64,000 bases of DNA from Erysipelotrichaceae bacterium (GTDB lineage Bacteria; Bacillota_I; Bacilli_A; Acholeplasmatales; Anaeroplasmataceae): positions 62,001 to 126,000 of the forward strand of contig SVAZ01000001.1 in NCBI GenBank assembly GCA_015059145.1, given 5' to 3'. Both the position numbers and the translations under genes were made by a program. The notes below the pieces were generated by a model. That model saw nothing but the letters and a program-made list of their open reading frames with translations. It did not search any database and was not told where the DNA came from. Of the stretch, positions 1 to 9,460 are shown one piece after another. Numbering within the stretch: the first letter of the stretch is position 1; every line of letters starts with the position of its first letter.

Positions 1-9
1 TCTTTTCAT
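1..9 (-). CDS. rpmH: Start of ribosomal protein L34 gene (first three codons only)
   Basis: Read on the minus strand, bases 9 to 1 are ATG AAA AGA, encoding Met-Lys-Arg, the usual first residues of ribosomal protein L34. A purine-rich ribosome binding site (AGAGAGG, about 17-23) lies at a suitable distance upstream. In most Bacillota rpmH stands divergent from dnaA across the origin, which fits this position. Only three codons are inside the window, so the call rests on context and the start site rather than on protein similarity. Confidence 0.6.
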
Positions 10-467
10 ACTAAAAACCTCTCTTTCTTTCCAAAACCACGCTCAATAATTTTAACAAAATTTACTACCTATGTCAATAGAAAAAATGACAACTTTTTAA
101 TATAATTATTTCCTAAAAAAAAATGTTTAAAAAAAGTTGAAAATTTTTTTATAAAATGTGGATAATTAATTAACAAATTTATCCTCATGTGAAATTGTCA
201 ATTATATCAAAAAAACACGCCATAAAGCCCTTTTTTTGCATACTTATCCACATTTTTATAGTATTTTTTGTCGATTTATGAAAAAACTTATCCACATTTT
301 TAGTGGAAAAGTTTATGTTGCGTTATCTAATTTTTATGATATATTTTAAGCATGTTATAAGTAGATTACACTAAAATACTATTTTTTTTGAGTTTTATAA
401 ATATTGTAAAGCTTTTTTAGTGTGTTTTACTTATCTTTTACTATTAATTAAGATCGTGGGTGGAATT
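10..467. other. oriC: oriC, upstream part (rpmH-dnaA intergenic region)
   Basis: This gene-free stretch is very AT-rich and holds perfect DnaA boxes (TTATCCACA) at 244-252 and 288-296 on the plus strand and 157-165 on the minus strand. A one-mismatch box lies at 179-187. Bases 285-295 and 303-313 form an inverted pair of box-like sequences (AACTTATCCAC / GTGGAAAAGTT) separated by 7 bases. Together with dnaA immediately downstream this is the dnaA-upstream half of a bipartite Bacilli-type origin. Confidence is high for the location; the unwinding site is not defined by sequence alone. Confidence 0.9.
318..345 (+). promoter_or_regulatory. Putative dnaA promoter
   Basis: A -35-like TTGCGT (318-323), a 16-base spacer and a -10 TATATT (340-345) with an extended TGA just before it. 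It lies beside the DnaA-box pair at 285-313, so DnaA bound there could repress its own gene, as known in other bacteria. The repression is inference. Confidence 0.45.
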
Positions 468-1784
468 ATGAATGATTATCAAGCTTTATGGAATGACACA
501 TTAGATAAGCTTTCTAACAGTTTATCTGAAAACACATTCCAAGAAACCTTTGGTGAGGTTAAGCATGTAATGAAGGAGGAAAATGGTGTTATATATATTT
601 TAACTCCTTCGACATATATTAAAAGTAAAATTAATAATATATATGTAAGACAGGTAAATGAAATTTTGAGTTCATTAACATCAAAAAAGCTTAAATTTAA
701 ATTTGTTATTGAGGAAGAATTAAAAAATAAACCTTCTCAACCTGCATTTACTAAGATAACTAAGCATAATTTAAACGCTAATTATACGTTTGAATCATTT
801 GTTATTGGTGATTCTAATAGATTAGGATATTTAACTGCTACTAGAGTTGCAGATGAACCAGGAACAATATTTAACCCACTTTATATTTTTGGAGGAGTTG
901 GACTTGGAAAAACTCATCTAATGCAAGCTATTGGTAATTATATTTCTGAATCAGATCTTAATAATAAAATATTATACGTACAAGCTAATGAATATTTAGA
1001 GGATTATGTTAAGGCAAGTAGAGATAAAAATATGAAAGCATTTGAAGAAAAATATGAAAATCTAGATGTTTTATTAGTAGATGATATTCAAATGCTTGAA
1101 AAAGGAAAGGCTTCTCAAGAGGAATTCTTTAAATTATTTAATAATATGATTTCTAGACAAAAACAAATTGTTATAACATCAGATTGTCCAGCAACTAAAT
1201 TAAATGGTATTATGGATCGTTTAACATCAAGATTTAGTATGGGTATTACAGTAGATATTAAGCTTCCAGATTTAAATCAAAGATTAAATATTTTAAAAAG
1301 AAAATTAGCTGAAACTTCTGAAATAACAATTGATGATGATGTTTTAAATTATATTGCTGAAAATTTTACTGATAATGTAAGAGAACTTGAGGGTGCTTTA
1401 ACAAGAGTTTTATGGGTTTCTGAGGTTTATAATTCTAAGCCAACCTTACAAATGACTAAAGAGGCTTTAGAAATTTTAATAAAAGCTAAAAAGCCTACTC
1501 TAAATCAAAATTATGAGAATGCATTAAGTGTAATCGCTAATATTTATAATATTAGCGTAGTTGACCTTTTAGGTAATTCTCGTAATGCTAAATATGTTTT
1601 ACCAAGACATATTGCAATGTATATTTTAAAGAATCATTATAAGCTTACATACTCTAGAATTGGTTCAATTTTAAATGGTAGAGATCATACTACTATAATG
1701 AATGGATGTAATAAAATTGAACAAGATTTAAAGACAAACGAACAATTGAAAATGGCAATTGATTCAATATTAAAAAAAGTATAA
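468..1784 (+). CDS. dnaA: Chromosomal replication initiator protein DnaA
   Basis: DnaA binds DnaA boxes at oriC and melts the origin to load the helicase. The N-terminus (MNDYQALWNDTLDKL) is the helicase-interaction domain. The AAA+ core carries Walker A GGVGLGKT near residues 142-149, Walker B LLVDDIQ near 202-208 and the sensor-II region DNVRELEGAL. The C-terminal DNA-binding domain ends with the DnaA signature GRDHTTIMNGCNKI near 404-417. I chose the ATG at 468 (438 aa) because family homology begins there and GGTGG precedes it; a longer GTG start at 420 would add an unlikely hydrophobic tail. It is the first gene of the origin cluster, with DnaA boxes on both sides. Confidence 0.98.
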   Translation: MNDYQALWNDTLDKLSNSLSENTFQETFGEVKHVMKEENGVIYILTPSTYIKSKINNIYVRQVNEILSSLTSKKLKFKFVIEEELKNKPSQPAFTKITKHNLNANYTFESFVIGDSNRLGYLTATRVADEPGTIFNPLYIFGGVGLGKTHLMQAIGNYISESDLNNKILYVQANEYLEDYVKASRDKNMKAFEEKYENLDVLLVDDIQMLEKGKASQEEFFKLFNNMISRQKQIVITSDCPATKLNGIMDRLTSRFSMGITVDIKLPDLNQRLNILKRKLAETSEITIDDDVLNYIAENFTDNVRELEGALTRVLWVSEVYNSKPTLQMTKEALEILIKAKKPTLNQNYENALSVIANIYNISVVDLLGNSRNAKYVLPRHIAMYILKNHYKLTYSRIGSILNGRDHTTIMNGCNKIEQDLKTNEQLKMAIDSILKKV

Positions 1785-1931
1785 AACTAAGTGGATTATT
1801 TATTCCTTTTCCACATCAAATATGTTATAATAAATGTTGTAGTTAAGTCATTTTTTTGACTTATCCACAAATACACATTCTTAATAATAATAACAATATA
1901 TAATTAATTAAATTTTTTATTGGAGGAATTT
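1785..1931. other. oriC: oriC, downstream part (dnaA-dnaN intergenic region)
   Basis: A perfect DnaA box (TTATCCACA) lies at 1861-1869 and a relaxed box (TTTTCCACA) at 1807-1815. The box at 1861 is followed by a pure A/T stretch with repeated TAA triplets (about 1881-1893), a candidate unwinding element like that between dnaA and dnaN in Bacillus. An extended -10 (TG-T-TATAAT, TATAAT at 1826-1831) could serve dnaN. The assignment as the second half of the origin follows from known Bacilli origins. Confidence 0.75.
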
Positions 1932-3071
1932 ATGAATATTACAATTAGTCGTGAGGTTCTTTTAGAAAATCTGAATATAATTTCTAGAGGATTACCTAGT
2001 AAATCACCTATGCCTATTTTAACAGGTATTAAATTTGAAGCTACTGATACTGAATTATATATGACCTCATCTAATACAGATATTTCTGTTGAGGTATTAA
2101 TAGCAAATCAAGAATTAATTATTAAGGAGCCTGGTAAAACAGTTGTTCCTGGTAAATTCTTTATTGAGATTATTAGAAAAATAAATGCTAAAAATATCAA
2201 TTTATATCTAATTGAGGATAGAACTTTAGTAATTAAGGCTGATCGTATAGAGTATAAGCTTCATATTATGGATTACATGGATTATCCAAAAATTGATTTT
2301 GTTACTTTAGAAAATCCATTAATATTAAATGCTCCAGTATTAAAATCTTTAATTAAGGAAACTGTATTTGCAACAGCTGCTTCAGAAAAAAAGCCTATTT
2401 TAACAGGTGTTAACTTTAAGCATTCTCAAGGTAATTTAATAGCTACTGCTACAGATTCATTTAGATTATCACAAAAAATTGTAAAAATAAATGAATATAA
2501 TGATTTTAATATTACAATTCCAAATAAATCTTTAGATGAACTTTTAAGAGCTATTGATAATTATGAGGATGAAATTGAATTATATTTTTCAAATAATAAG
2601 CTATTAGCTAAATATAAAAATGTTTTATTCCAAACTAGACTATTAGATGGAAATTATCCTGATACTTCAAAATTAATTCCAAATGAATTCCCAATTGTTA
2701 TTAAATTTAACAAGGATGAGCTTGTTGAGGCTGTAGAGCGTGTATCTTTATTATCTCCAAGAGATAAGGAAAAGGATAGAGAAATTACTTATAGTATTAT
2801 TAAGCTTTCAATTAAGAAGGATAGTATAATTGAAATTTCAACTACTAATGCTACAATTGGTGATGCGAAGGAAGAATTAATTCCTACTAATATTGAGGCT
2901 AATAATCCAATTGTTATAGGATTTAGCTCAAGATATTTATTAGAAGCTTTACGTAGCTTTATTTCAACTGAAATATCATTAAATTTATCTGGTGAAATTA
3001 GACCTTTCATAATTAGAGGAGATAAGGATTCTAATTTAACTCAATTAATATTACCAGTTAGAATGGATTAA
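1932..3071 (+). CDS. dnaN: DNA polymerase III beta subunit (sliding clamp)
   Basis: The sliding clamp encircles DNA and tethers DNA polymerase III and other partners. The 379-residue length is normal for the family and the protein shows the three-fold clamp repeat. Recognisable parts include the opening MNITISREVLLENL, the middle repeat LKETVFATAASEKKPILTGV-like segment and the C-terminal ending LTQLILPVRMD. The start is ATG at 1932, preceded by a strong GGAGGA ribosome binding site at 1922-1927; a TTG start 12 bases earlier would overlap that site. It is second in the origin cluster and is followed by a terminator, so yaaA-recF are not simply cotranscribed with it. Confidence 0.97.
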   Translation: MNITISREVLLENLNIISRGLPSKSPMPILTGIKFEATDTELYMTSSNTDISVEVLIANQELIIKEPGKTVVPGKFFIEIIRKINAKNINLYLIEDRTLVIKADRIEYKLHIMDYMDYPKIDFVTLENPLILNAPVLKSLIKETVFATAASEKKPILTGVNFKHSQGNLIATATDSFRLSQKIVKINEYNDFNITIPNKSLDELLRAIDNYEDEIELYFSNNKLLAKYKNVLFQTRLLDGNYPDTSKLIPNEFPIVIKFNKDELVEAVERVSLLSPRDKEKDREITYSIIKLSIKKDSIIEISTTNATIGDAKEELIPTNIEANNPIVIGFSSRYLLEALRSFISTEISLNLSGEIRPFIIRGDKDSNLTQLILPVRMD

Positions 3072-3073
3072 TA

Positions 3074-3099
3074 AATGGCTTTTTTAAGCCATTTTTTTT
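3074..3099 (+). terminator. Terminator after dnaN
   Basis: A perfect 8-bp stem AATGGCTT/AAGCCATT with a TTTT loop is followed directly by a T run. It separates dnaN from the inserted lipoprotein gene. Confidence 0.9.
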
Positions 3100-3210
3100 C
3101 TTTTCTTTTTATTATATAAAAAGGTAAAATTATTATTTTAGTAGATTTTATTTAAAATATAATGTAAAATATTGGATAGATATTACTAAATAAAGAGAGG
3201 AAATTTTATA

Positions 3211-6141
3211 ATGAAAAAGCTATCAATAATTATTTGTACATTATTATGCTTTGTATTATTTCTTTGTAGCTGTGATTCAAAAGAGCCAATTGATGAACCG
3301 TTTGATGATATAGTGGAATATACAGTTACATTCCATGTAGATTCAGATGATATTACTACAAAAGAAATAAAATATGAACTTGGAACACATATTACATTAG
3401 AATTAATTGAAAAGCATGTGTTTGAAAATAAAAAACCTGAAAAATTTGGCTATACAATGGAAGATTGGTATTATGACAGTGATTATACAAAGACTGTTAT
3501 TTTTCCAACTGAAGTATCAAGTGATTTAGATTTATATTTAAATTGGACTAGAAATTATGTATCTTTAAAATTTTATACTACTAAATTAGAAAAGAATGCT
3601 ACATATTTTCAAGGTGAGATTCCTACAACTTTTAAAATGCCAACTAAATCAGGATATGTATTTGATGGTTGGTATATAGATGAACAATATACAAATAAGT
3701 ATACATTTATTGAACCATTAATTGAAGATACTAATTTATATGGTAGATATGTTTATATTGAAATCGGACAAGAAATTTTTTCACATAAAATTAAATATTT
3801 TATTGAGGATGAATTATATTTTACTGATAACACTTATTCTAATATAAATTTAAGACCAGTTTCTAATCCTATAAAAGAAGGATATACATTCGATGGTTGG
3901 TACATAGATAATACATATACAACAAAATATGAATTTGGAAATATGATTTTTGAAGATATAAATTTATATGGTAGATATATTTCTAATACAAAATATAATT
4001 TAAATTATTATGTAGATGACGAACTATATAAAACAATTGAATTAGGAGATAATATTAAAACAATTGAGCTCCCTGCATTAGAAAAATATGATTATAAATT
4101 TGATGGTTGGTATACAGATAATACATATACAACAAAATATGAATTTGGTAATACATTAACTAAAAATACTAATGTGTATGGTAAATTCATTAAATTATTA
4201 AAATTTAATGTTAACTTCTATTTTGAAAATGAATTAATAGATGAACAAATAATAGTCGAAGGAAATACTATTGTTGAACCATATATTAGTTCAAGAGAAA
4301 ATTATATTTCTGATTATTGGTATTTAGATTCAAATTATACAAATAAATTTGATGTCGATACAATAGTTACAAAGGATTTAAATTTATATAGCAGATATGT
4401 AGATTTTAACCTTGAATCAGCTTCTATTTTGGAGAAGAATATATTATCTGCAGGTGGATATGTATATGATAAGCTTCCTGATTTTACATCTTATGAAAAT
4501 ACATCAGCTTATCGTAAGGTAACAACTGTAGAGGAGCTTGTAAATGCAATAAAGGCTGCAAAATATACATATACAACTATTTTCTATTATGATGGTAGAA
4601 ATGATGAAGAAAAAGCTATTGCTGATAGATTAGCTGAATTAGATTATATTAATAGAACATCTGCACTTACAAGTGCACAAAAAACAGAAAGAACCACTTT
4701 GGAGGCTCAAGCATTAGCTTTAGGTATGCCTGGTCATATTGAGCAAGAATTAGTTTCATCAGGCACAGTTCATGTTATTGAGATAATGAATGATTTAAAT
4801 TTAGGATATTATACATTAAGTCAAGCAGTTAAAGATAGTGGTGTAATATCAGATTTTGTTGGTAAACAAACTGCAAATCTTACTAATTATTTAATGTCTG
4901 ATATGTTTAATGAAAATGGTATGTCTCAAATTCAAATTAGCAACACTACAAATTTATTAATTTATTCAAAGAATGGTGCTAAATTAACTCATGGTGGATT
5001 CCAAATTTTAAGCTCTCATAATATTGTTATAAGAAATTTAGAATTTGATGAATTATGGCAATGGGAGGATGCATCTATAAATACTGCATCTGCAGTAGGT
5101 AATTATGATGCATTCGGTTGGGCATATTTTAAAATTTCATTTAGTGGCTATGTTTGGATAGATCACTGTACATTTGGTAAGTCATATGATGGTCAAATTG
5201 ATTATTCAAATCCAATTTATAATGTTAAATCAACTTCATTTAGAGCTCCATATGGAACAGATGGAGTAAGTAATGGATTACATATTTCATGGTGTAATTT
5301 CAATGCTGGTAGTGATGATCAAAATGGTTATTTATATAAAATGATGGATAAAATTGAAAAGGCTTATATAGCTGGTACATCAAATTATTTATATTACAAT
5401 AAACTAAGATCCTCTGGTGTGTCTTTTGAAGAAATCCTATATGGTTTAGCAATTCCTCAAAAGAAAGGATTCCTATTAGGTGATAGTGGTTCAGAGGATC
5501 AAAAATATAATTATGCTTTAAATGTATCATTTGCAAATTGTAAATTCTTAAATATAGAAGATAGATTACCAAAGTTAAGAGGTGGTAATTGCTATATGTA
5601 CAATTGCTTAATCGATAATTCATTATATTTTAAATATAGAAGTAAATTAGAAGCGTTGAGTGTAAAAGATATTATTTTAGCATATTCAAAAATATACTTT
5701 CCTGAAGAAAAGGATAAAAATTCTTTGTGGAAATGTGCATTAGCTTCTCAAGGATTAGTAATTTCACAAGGTGGTAGTGTTAAAGCTGAAAATTGTATTT
5801 TTAAAGGTATTAAATATTTCATTAAAAACAATGATACAGGTGTTGGTGGCTTTGAGTTGATTAATTGTATTTATGAAAATATTTATTATAATGCAGATAA
5901 TTCAATTAACACCTCGACATCATTTACATATAAAGGATCTTCAAGTGATGAAAATAATAAATTTAATATTGATGGAGCTGCAGGTACACAGTATTTCAAA
6001 TGGAATACTAAAGATGAATTACAGCCATTTAATCCATCAATTATTTCACTTGATTTACTTGAAAATTATTTAAATAATTCTAATTATTATAGTGGTGTAA
6101 ATAATAAATTAAATGATTATTTTATTATCTGTTATTATTAA
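3211..6141 (+). CDS. Lipoprotein pectate lyase (PL1 type) with InlB-like repeats
   Basis: A 976-residue surface lipoprotein. The signal peptide ends in a lipobox (LFLCSC). Residues about 35-400 hold repeated InlB/Flg_new-type modules, recognisable by GYTFDGWYID...YTTKYEFG...NLYGRY, commonly found in wall or surface proteins. The C-terminal half is a parallel beta-helix of the pectate lyase 1 family: VWIDHCTFGKSYDGQID near 648-664 matches the vWiDH/D-G-x-x-D signature, and DRLPKLRGGNCYMYN near 784-798 matches the catalytic-arginine motif (xRxPxxRxGxxhvyNN). It likely cleaves pectate or a related polyuronate outside the cell by beta-elimination with calcium. Its position between dnaN and yaaA is unusual. 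The family call is firm; the substrate is inferred. Confidence 0.85.
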   Translation: MKKLSIIICTLLCFVLFLCSCDSKEPIDEPFDDIVEYTVTFHVDSDDITTKEIKYELGTHITLELIEKHVFENKKPEKFGYTMEDWYYDSDYTKTVIFPTEVSSDLDLYLNWTRNYVSLKFYTTKLEKNATYFQGEIPTTFKMPTKSGYVFDGWYIDEQYTNKYTFIEPLIEDTNLYGRYVYIEIGQEIFSHKIKYFIEDELYFTDNTYSNINLRPVSNPIKEGYTFDGWYIDNTYTTKYEFGNMIFEDINLYGRYISNTKYNLNYYVDDELYKTIELGDNIKTIELPALEKYDYKFDGWYTDNTYTTKYEFGNTLTKNTNVYGKFIKLLKFNVNFYFENELIDEQIIVEGNTIVEPYISSRENYISDYWYLDSNYTNKFDVDTIVTKDLNLYSRYVDFNLESASILEKNILSAGGYVYDKLPDFTSYENTSAYRKVTTVEELVNAIKAAKYTYTTIFYYDGRNDEEKAIADRLAELDYINRTSALTSAQKTERTTLEAQALALGMPGHIEQELVSSGTVHVIEIMNDLNLGYYTLSQAVKDSGVISDFVGKQTANLTNYLMSDMFNENGMSQIQISNTTNLLIYSKNGAKLTHGGFQILSSHNIVIRNLEFDELWQWEDASINTASAVGNYDAFGWAYFKISFSGYVWIDHCTFGKSYDGQIDYSNPIYNVKSTSFRAPYGTDGVSNGLHISWCNFNAGSDDQNGYLYKMMDKIEKAYIAGTSNYLYYNKLRSSGVSFEEILYGLAIPQKKGFLLGDSGSEDQKYNYALNVSFANCKFLNIEDRLPKLRGGNCYMYNCLIDNSLYFKYRSKLEALSVKDIILAYSKIYFPEEKDKNSLWKCALASQGLVISQGGSVKAENCIFKGIKYFIKNNDTGVGGFELINCIYENIYYNADNSINTSTSFTYKGSSSDENNKFNIDGAAGTQYFKWNTKDELQPFNPSIISLDLLENYLNNSNYYSGVNNKLNDYFIICYY

Positions 6142-6161
6142 TCCTACATTAAAATAGATTT

Positions 6162-6184
6162 AAGGGCCTTTTAGGCTCTTTTTT
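6162..6184 (+). terminator. Terminator after the pectate lyase gene
   Basis: Stem AAGGGCCT/AGGCTCTT (one G-T wobble) with a TTT loop, followed by a T-rich tail. Confidence 0.75.
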
Positions 6185-6244
6185 CTGTTTTTTAATATAT
6201 CTATACATTTTTAAAATAAAAATGTCTTTTAGAGCCTATTTTTC

Positions 6245-6273
6245 TTGAATTTTTATTCTCTATATGATATAAT
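6245..6273 (+). promoter_or_regulatory. Promoter of the yaaA-recF-gyrB-gyrA operon
   Basis: TTGAAT (6245-6250), an exact 17-base spacer and TATAAT (6268-6273) with an extended -10 (TGA at 6265-6267). It is a near-consensus housekeeping promoter. The yaaA ribosome binding site (AAAGGGG) follows. Confidence 0.85.
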
Positions 6274-6295
6274 CATATAGAAAGGGGTTAAAATT

Positions 6296-6502
6296 ATGAA
6301 GCCTATAAAAATTACTACAGAATATATAACTTTACAACAATTATTAAAAATGGAGGATTTTATTTCTTCAGGTGGTCAAGCAAAATATTTTTTAGCTGAG
6401 AATGAGGCTTATATTAATAATGAACCAGATAATCGTAGAGGAAGAAAATTATATTCTGGAGATGTAGTTAAAATTTTAAATAAAGAATTTGTTATTGAAT
6501 GA
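6296..6502 (+). CDS. yaaA: S4-domain RNA-binding protein YaaA (RlbA family)
   Basis: A 68-residue S4-like domain protein. The core FISSGGQAKYFLAENEAYINNE...NRRGRKLYSGDVVKI is the RNA-binding S4 fold found in the small proteins encoded between dnaN and recF throughout Bacillota. Its cellular role is poorly known; a link to ribosome assembly has been proposed for the family. It ends with TGA that overlaps the recF start (ATGA), showing translational coupling and that TGA is a stop codon here. An AAAGGGG site stands 8 bases before the ATG. It heads an operon driven by the promoter at 6245-6273. Confidence 0.9.
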   Translation: MKPIKITTEYITLQQLLKMEDFISSGGQAKYFLAENEAYINNEPDNRRGRKLYSGDVVKILNKEFVIE

Positions 6503-7542
6503 TTAAAAATATTAAATTAACAAATTTTAGAGTTTTTAATGATTTAGAATTACAAACTAATAACTCATTAGTAATTTTAAGTGGTAAAAATGCCACAGGA
6601 AAAACTTCTATTTTAGAAGCCATTTATTTATGCTCAACCTCAAAAAGTCATCGAGTTAATAATTTAGAAGGAATTATTAATCATGGTAATGATTTTGCAA
6701 TATGTGAAATAGAGGCTAATAAAAAAATTAAAATGGTTATTTCAAAGGAAGGTAAGGCTTTATACATTAATAAAAATGAAATTTCTAAAATTAGTGATTT
6801 CATTGGTAATTTAAATGTAGTAATGTTTTCCCCATATGATTTATGCCTTATTCAAGGCGCTAAAGGCGATAGAAGGCGTTTTTTAGATTTAGAGGTATCT
6901 TTATTGGATAAATCATATTTAAAGGCTTCTACAGCTTATAAAAAGGTTTTAAAGGAAAGAAATGATTTATTAAAAGGAAATAATTTAGATCTAAAATATT
7001 TAGATGTTTTAACAAAAACATTAATTGAATATTTGGAAATAATTTACAAAAAAAGAATTTATTTCATAAATAAACTAAATTTTTATTTAACAGATATTAC
7101 AAAAAAAATGAAAATTGAGAATATTAAAATATCTTATAATCGAACTTTTGATGATGATATTTATAAATCATTTAAATCTAAAGAAAAATTGGATTTAATG
7201 ACTAAGGTAACAAACATTGGTATACATCGTGATGATTTTACGATTTATATAAATGATCTAGATGCTTCTATATATGCATCTGAAGGTCAAATACGAACTA
7301 TATGTATTGCCTTAAAGCTTGCTTTAAAGGAATACATTAAGGAAGCTACAGGTGAGGAGCCTATTCTATTACTTGATGATGTGTTTGCAGCACTTGATAA
7401 TCAAAGGATAGAAAGCTTAACACAATATGTTAAAGGTGGTCAGCAAACCTTTATCACAACAACATCAATTTTAGAAATTCCAGATGAATTACTAAAAAAT
7501 GCTAACGTTCTAAGAATAGAGAAAAAAGGAGAGAAGCGTTAA
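6499..7542 (+). CDS. recF: DNA replication/repair protein RecF
   Basis: RecF is an SMC-like ATPase that helps load RecA at single-strand gaps through RecFOR. The N-terminus [18 protein letters not shown] is typical, Walker A GKNATGKT is at residues 29-36, and the C-terminal signature/Walker B segment reads [14 protein letters not shown]. At 347 residues it is slightly shorter than many homologues but complete. The start ATG overlaps the yaaA stop, and its own stop overlaps the gyrB start (TAATG), so the genes are translationally coupled. Confidence 0.96.
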   Translation: MIKNIKLTNFRVFNDLELQTNNSLVILSGKNATGKTSILEAIYLCSTSKSHRVNNLEGIINHGNDFAICEIEANKKIKMVISKEGKALYINKNEISKISDFIGNLNVVMFSPYDLCLIQGAKGDRRRFLDLEVSLLDKSYLKASTAYKKVLKERNDLLKGNNLDLKYLDVLTKTLIEYLEIIYKKRIYFINKLNFYLTDITKKMKIENIKISYNRTFDDDIYKSFKSKEKLDLMTKVTNIGIHRDDFTIYINDLDASIYASEGQIRTICIALKLALKEYIKEATGEEPILLLDDVFAALDNQRIESLTQYVKGGQQTFITTTSILEIPDELLKNANVLRIEKKGEKR

Positions 7543-9446
7543 TGGAAGATTTAAAGAAATATGATGCCTCTAATATACAGGTATTAGAGGGATTAGAGGC
7601 GGTTAGAAAACGTCCAGGTATGTATATTGGTACAACAAGCTCAAGAGGATTACACCACCTTGTTTGGGAAATTGTAGACAATTCAATAGATGAGGCTTTA
7701 GCGGGCTATGCAAATACTATAGATGTTAAAATTTTACCTGATAATATTATTGAGGTAACTGATAATGGTCGTGGTATGCCTGTTGATATTCATCCTAAAA
7801 CTGGTAAATCTGCAGTTGAGACTATCTTTACAGTATTACATGCTGGTGGTAAATTTGATAGCTCATCTTATAAGGTTTCTGGTGGTTTACATGGTGTAGG
7901 TGCTTCTGTAGTTAACGCATTATCAGAATGGCTAGAGGTAGTGGTTCATCGTAACAATAAGGAATATTATCAAAAGTTTGAACGTGGTCATGTTGTTGAT
8001 GATTTAAAGGAATTTGGAGAATCTGATCATACAGGTACAAAAGTAAGATTTAAAGCTGATGCTTTAATTTTTACAGATACAACTGTTTATGATTATGAAA
8101 TTTTACGTAGCCGTATTCAACAATTAGCATTCCTAAATAAAGGAATAAAAATTAGTATTAGTGACTTACGTGGTGAGGCACCAGTAGAGGTTCAATACTG
8201 CTATGAGGGCGGTATTAATGAATACGTTACATTCTTAAATAAAAATAGAAAAATCATCAACGAAAATATTATTTATTGCGAAAATGAAAAGGATAATATT
8301 CAGGTTGAAATTGCTATCCAATATAGTGAAGAATTTAATACAACATTATATTCATTTACTAATAATATTCATACTCATGAGGGTGGTATGCATGAGGATG
8401 GATTTAAAATGGCTTTAACTCGTGAGCTAAAGAAATATGCTAACGATAATAAGCTATTAAAGAAGGATGAAGAAATTAATAATGAGGACGTAAGAGAAGG
8501 TCTTACAGCTATTATTTCAGTTAAGCATCCTGATCCACAATTTGAAGGACAAACTAAAACAAAGCTAGGAAATAGTGAGGTAAGAGCAATCGTATCTCAA
8601 TTATTTGGCGATGCATTAAATAGATATTTAATGGAAAATCCAAAGGAAGCTCGTGCAATTATTGAAAAAAGCTTACTTGCATCACGTGCAAGGCTTGCTG
8701 CTCGTAAGGCAAGAGAAACAATTAGAAAGAGTCCACTAGAATCTTTTGCGTTAAAATCAAAATTAGCTGATTGTCGTAGTAAGGATCCTGTAAAATCTGA
8801 AATGTATATAGTAGAGGGTGACTCTGCGGGTGGTTCAGCAAAATCAGGTAGAAATAGTGAATTCCAAGCAATTTTACCACTTCGTGGTAAGGTTTTAAAT
8901 GTTCAAAAGGTTAGACTTGAGCGCGCCTTATCAAATAATGAAATTTTATCAATGATTCAAGCTATTGGTACTGGTATAGGTGAAGAATTTGATTTAGATA
9001 AGGCAAGGTATCATAAAATTGTAATTATGACCGATGCCGATGTTGATGGTGAGCATATTTGTATTCTATTATTAACATTCTTTTATCGCTTTATGCCTCA
9101 ATTAATAGAAGCAGGCTATATTTATGTAGCAAAGCCACCTCTATATAAGGCACAAAGAGGAAATTCAGTTAAATATGCTTATAGTGATCAGGAATTAGAG
9201 GATATTAAATCATTATATCCAGATAGAAAGCTTGATATTCAAAGATATAAGGGTCTAGGTGAAATGGATGCTCATCAATTATGGGAAACAACTATGGATC
9301 CAGAAAATAGAACATTAGTTCAGGTGCATTTAGAGGATGCGTTTGTTGCTGATCAAACATTTGAAATGCTAATGGGTGAAGAGGTTGAGCCTCGTAAAAA
9401 ATTCATTCAAGAAAATGCTCATTTTGCAGATAATTTAGATATTTAA
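7542..9446 (+). CDS. gyrB: DNA gyrase subunit B
   Basis: The ATPase subunit of gyrase, which introduces negative supercoils. It shows the GHKL ATP-binding motifs ([40 protein letters not shown]) and the TOPRIM metal-binding region ([14 protein letters not shown], then DADVDGEHI). The C-terminus [24 protein letters not shown] is the family signature. The 634-residue length fits Gram-positive GyrB. Its ATG overlaps the recF stop, and gyrA follows after 14 bases with its own ribosome binding site. Confidence 0.98.
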   Translation: MEDLKKYDASNIQVLEGLEAVRKRPGMYIGTTSSRGLHHLVWEIVDNSIDEALAGYANTIDVKILPDNIIEVTDNGRGMPVDIHPKTGKSAVETIFTVLHAGGKFDSSSYKVSGGLHGVGASVVNALSEWLEVVVHRNNKEYYQKFERGHVVDDLKEFGESDHTGTKVRFKADALIFTDTTVYDYEILRSRIQQLAFLNKGIKISISDLRGEAPVEVQYCYEGGINEYVTFLNKNRKIINENIIYCENEKDNIQVEIAIQYSEEFNTTLYSFTNNIHTHEGGMHEDGFKMALTRELKKYANDNKLLKKDEEINNEDVREGLTAIISVKHPDPQFEGQTKTKLGNSEVRAIVSQLFGDALNRYLMENPKEARAIIEKSLLASRARLAARKARETIRKSPLESFALKSKLADCRSKDPVKSEMYIVEGDSAGGSAKSGRNSEFQAILPLRGKVLNVQKVRLERALSNNEILSMIQAIGTGIGEEFDLDKARYHKIVIMTDADVDGEHICILLLTFFYRFMPQLIEAGYIYVAKPPLYKAQRGNSVKYAYSDQELEDIKSLYPDRKLDIQRYKGLGEMDAHQLWETTMDPENRTLVQVHLEDAFVADQTFEMLMGEEVEPRKKFIQENAHFADNLDI

Positions 9447-9460
9447 GGATGGTGTAGAAA

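Noticed and set aside
420-467. Upstream GTG start for dnaA
   Set aside because: The extra residues are a hydrophobic tail not found in DnaA and ATG 468 has a ribosome binding site.
6499-6502. Mollicute-style use of TGA as tryptophan
   Set aside because: TGA ends yaaA in the overlapping ATGA at 6499-6502, and all tryptophans I checked are TGG.
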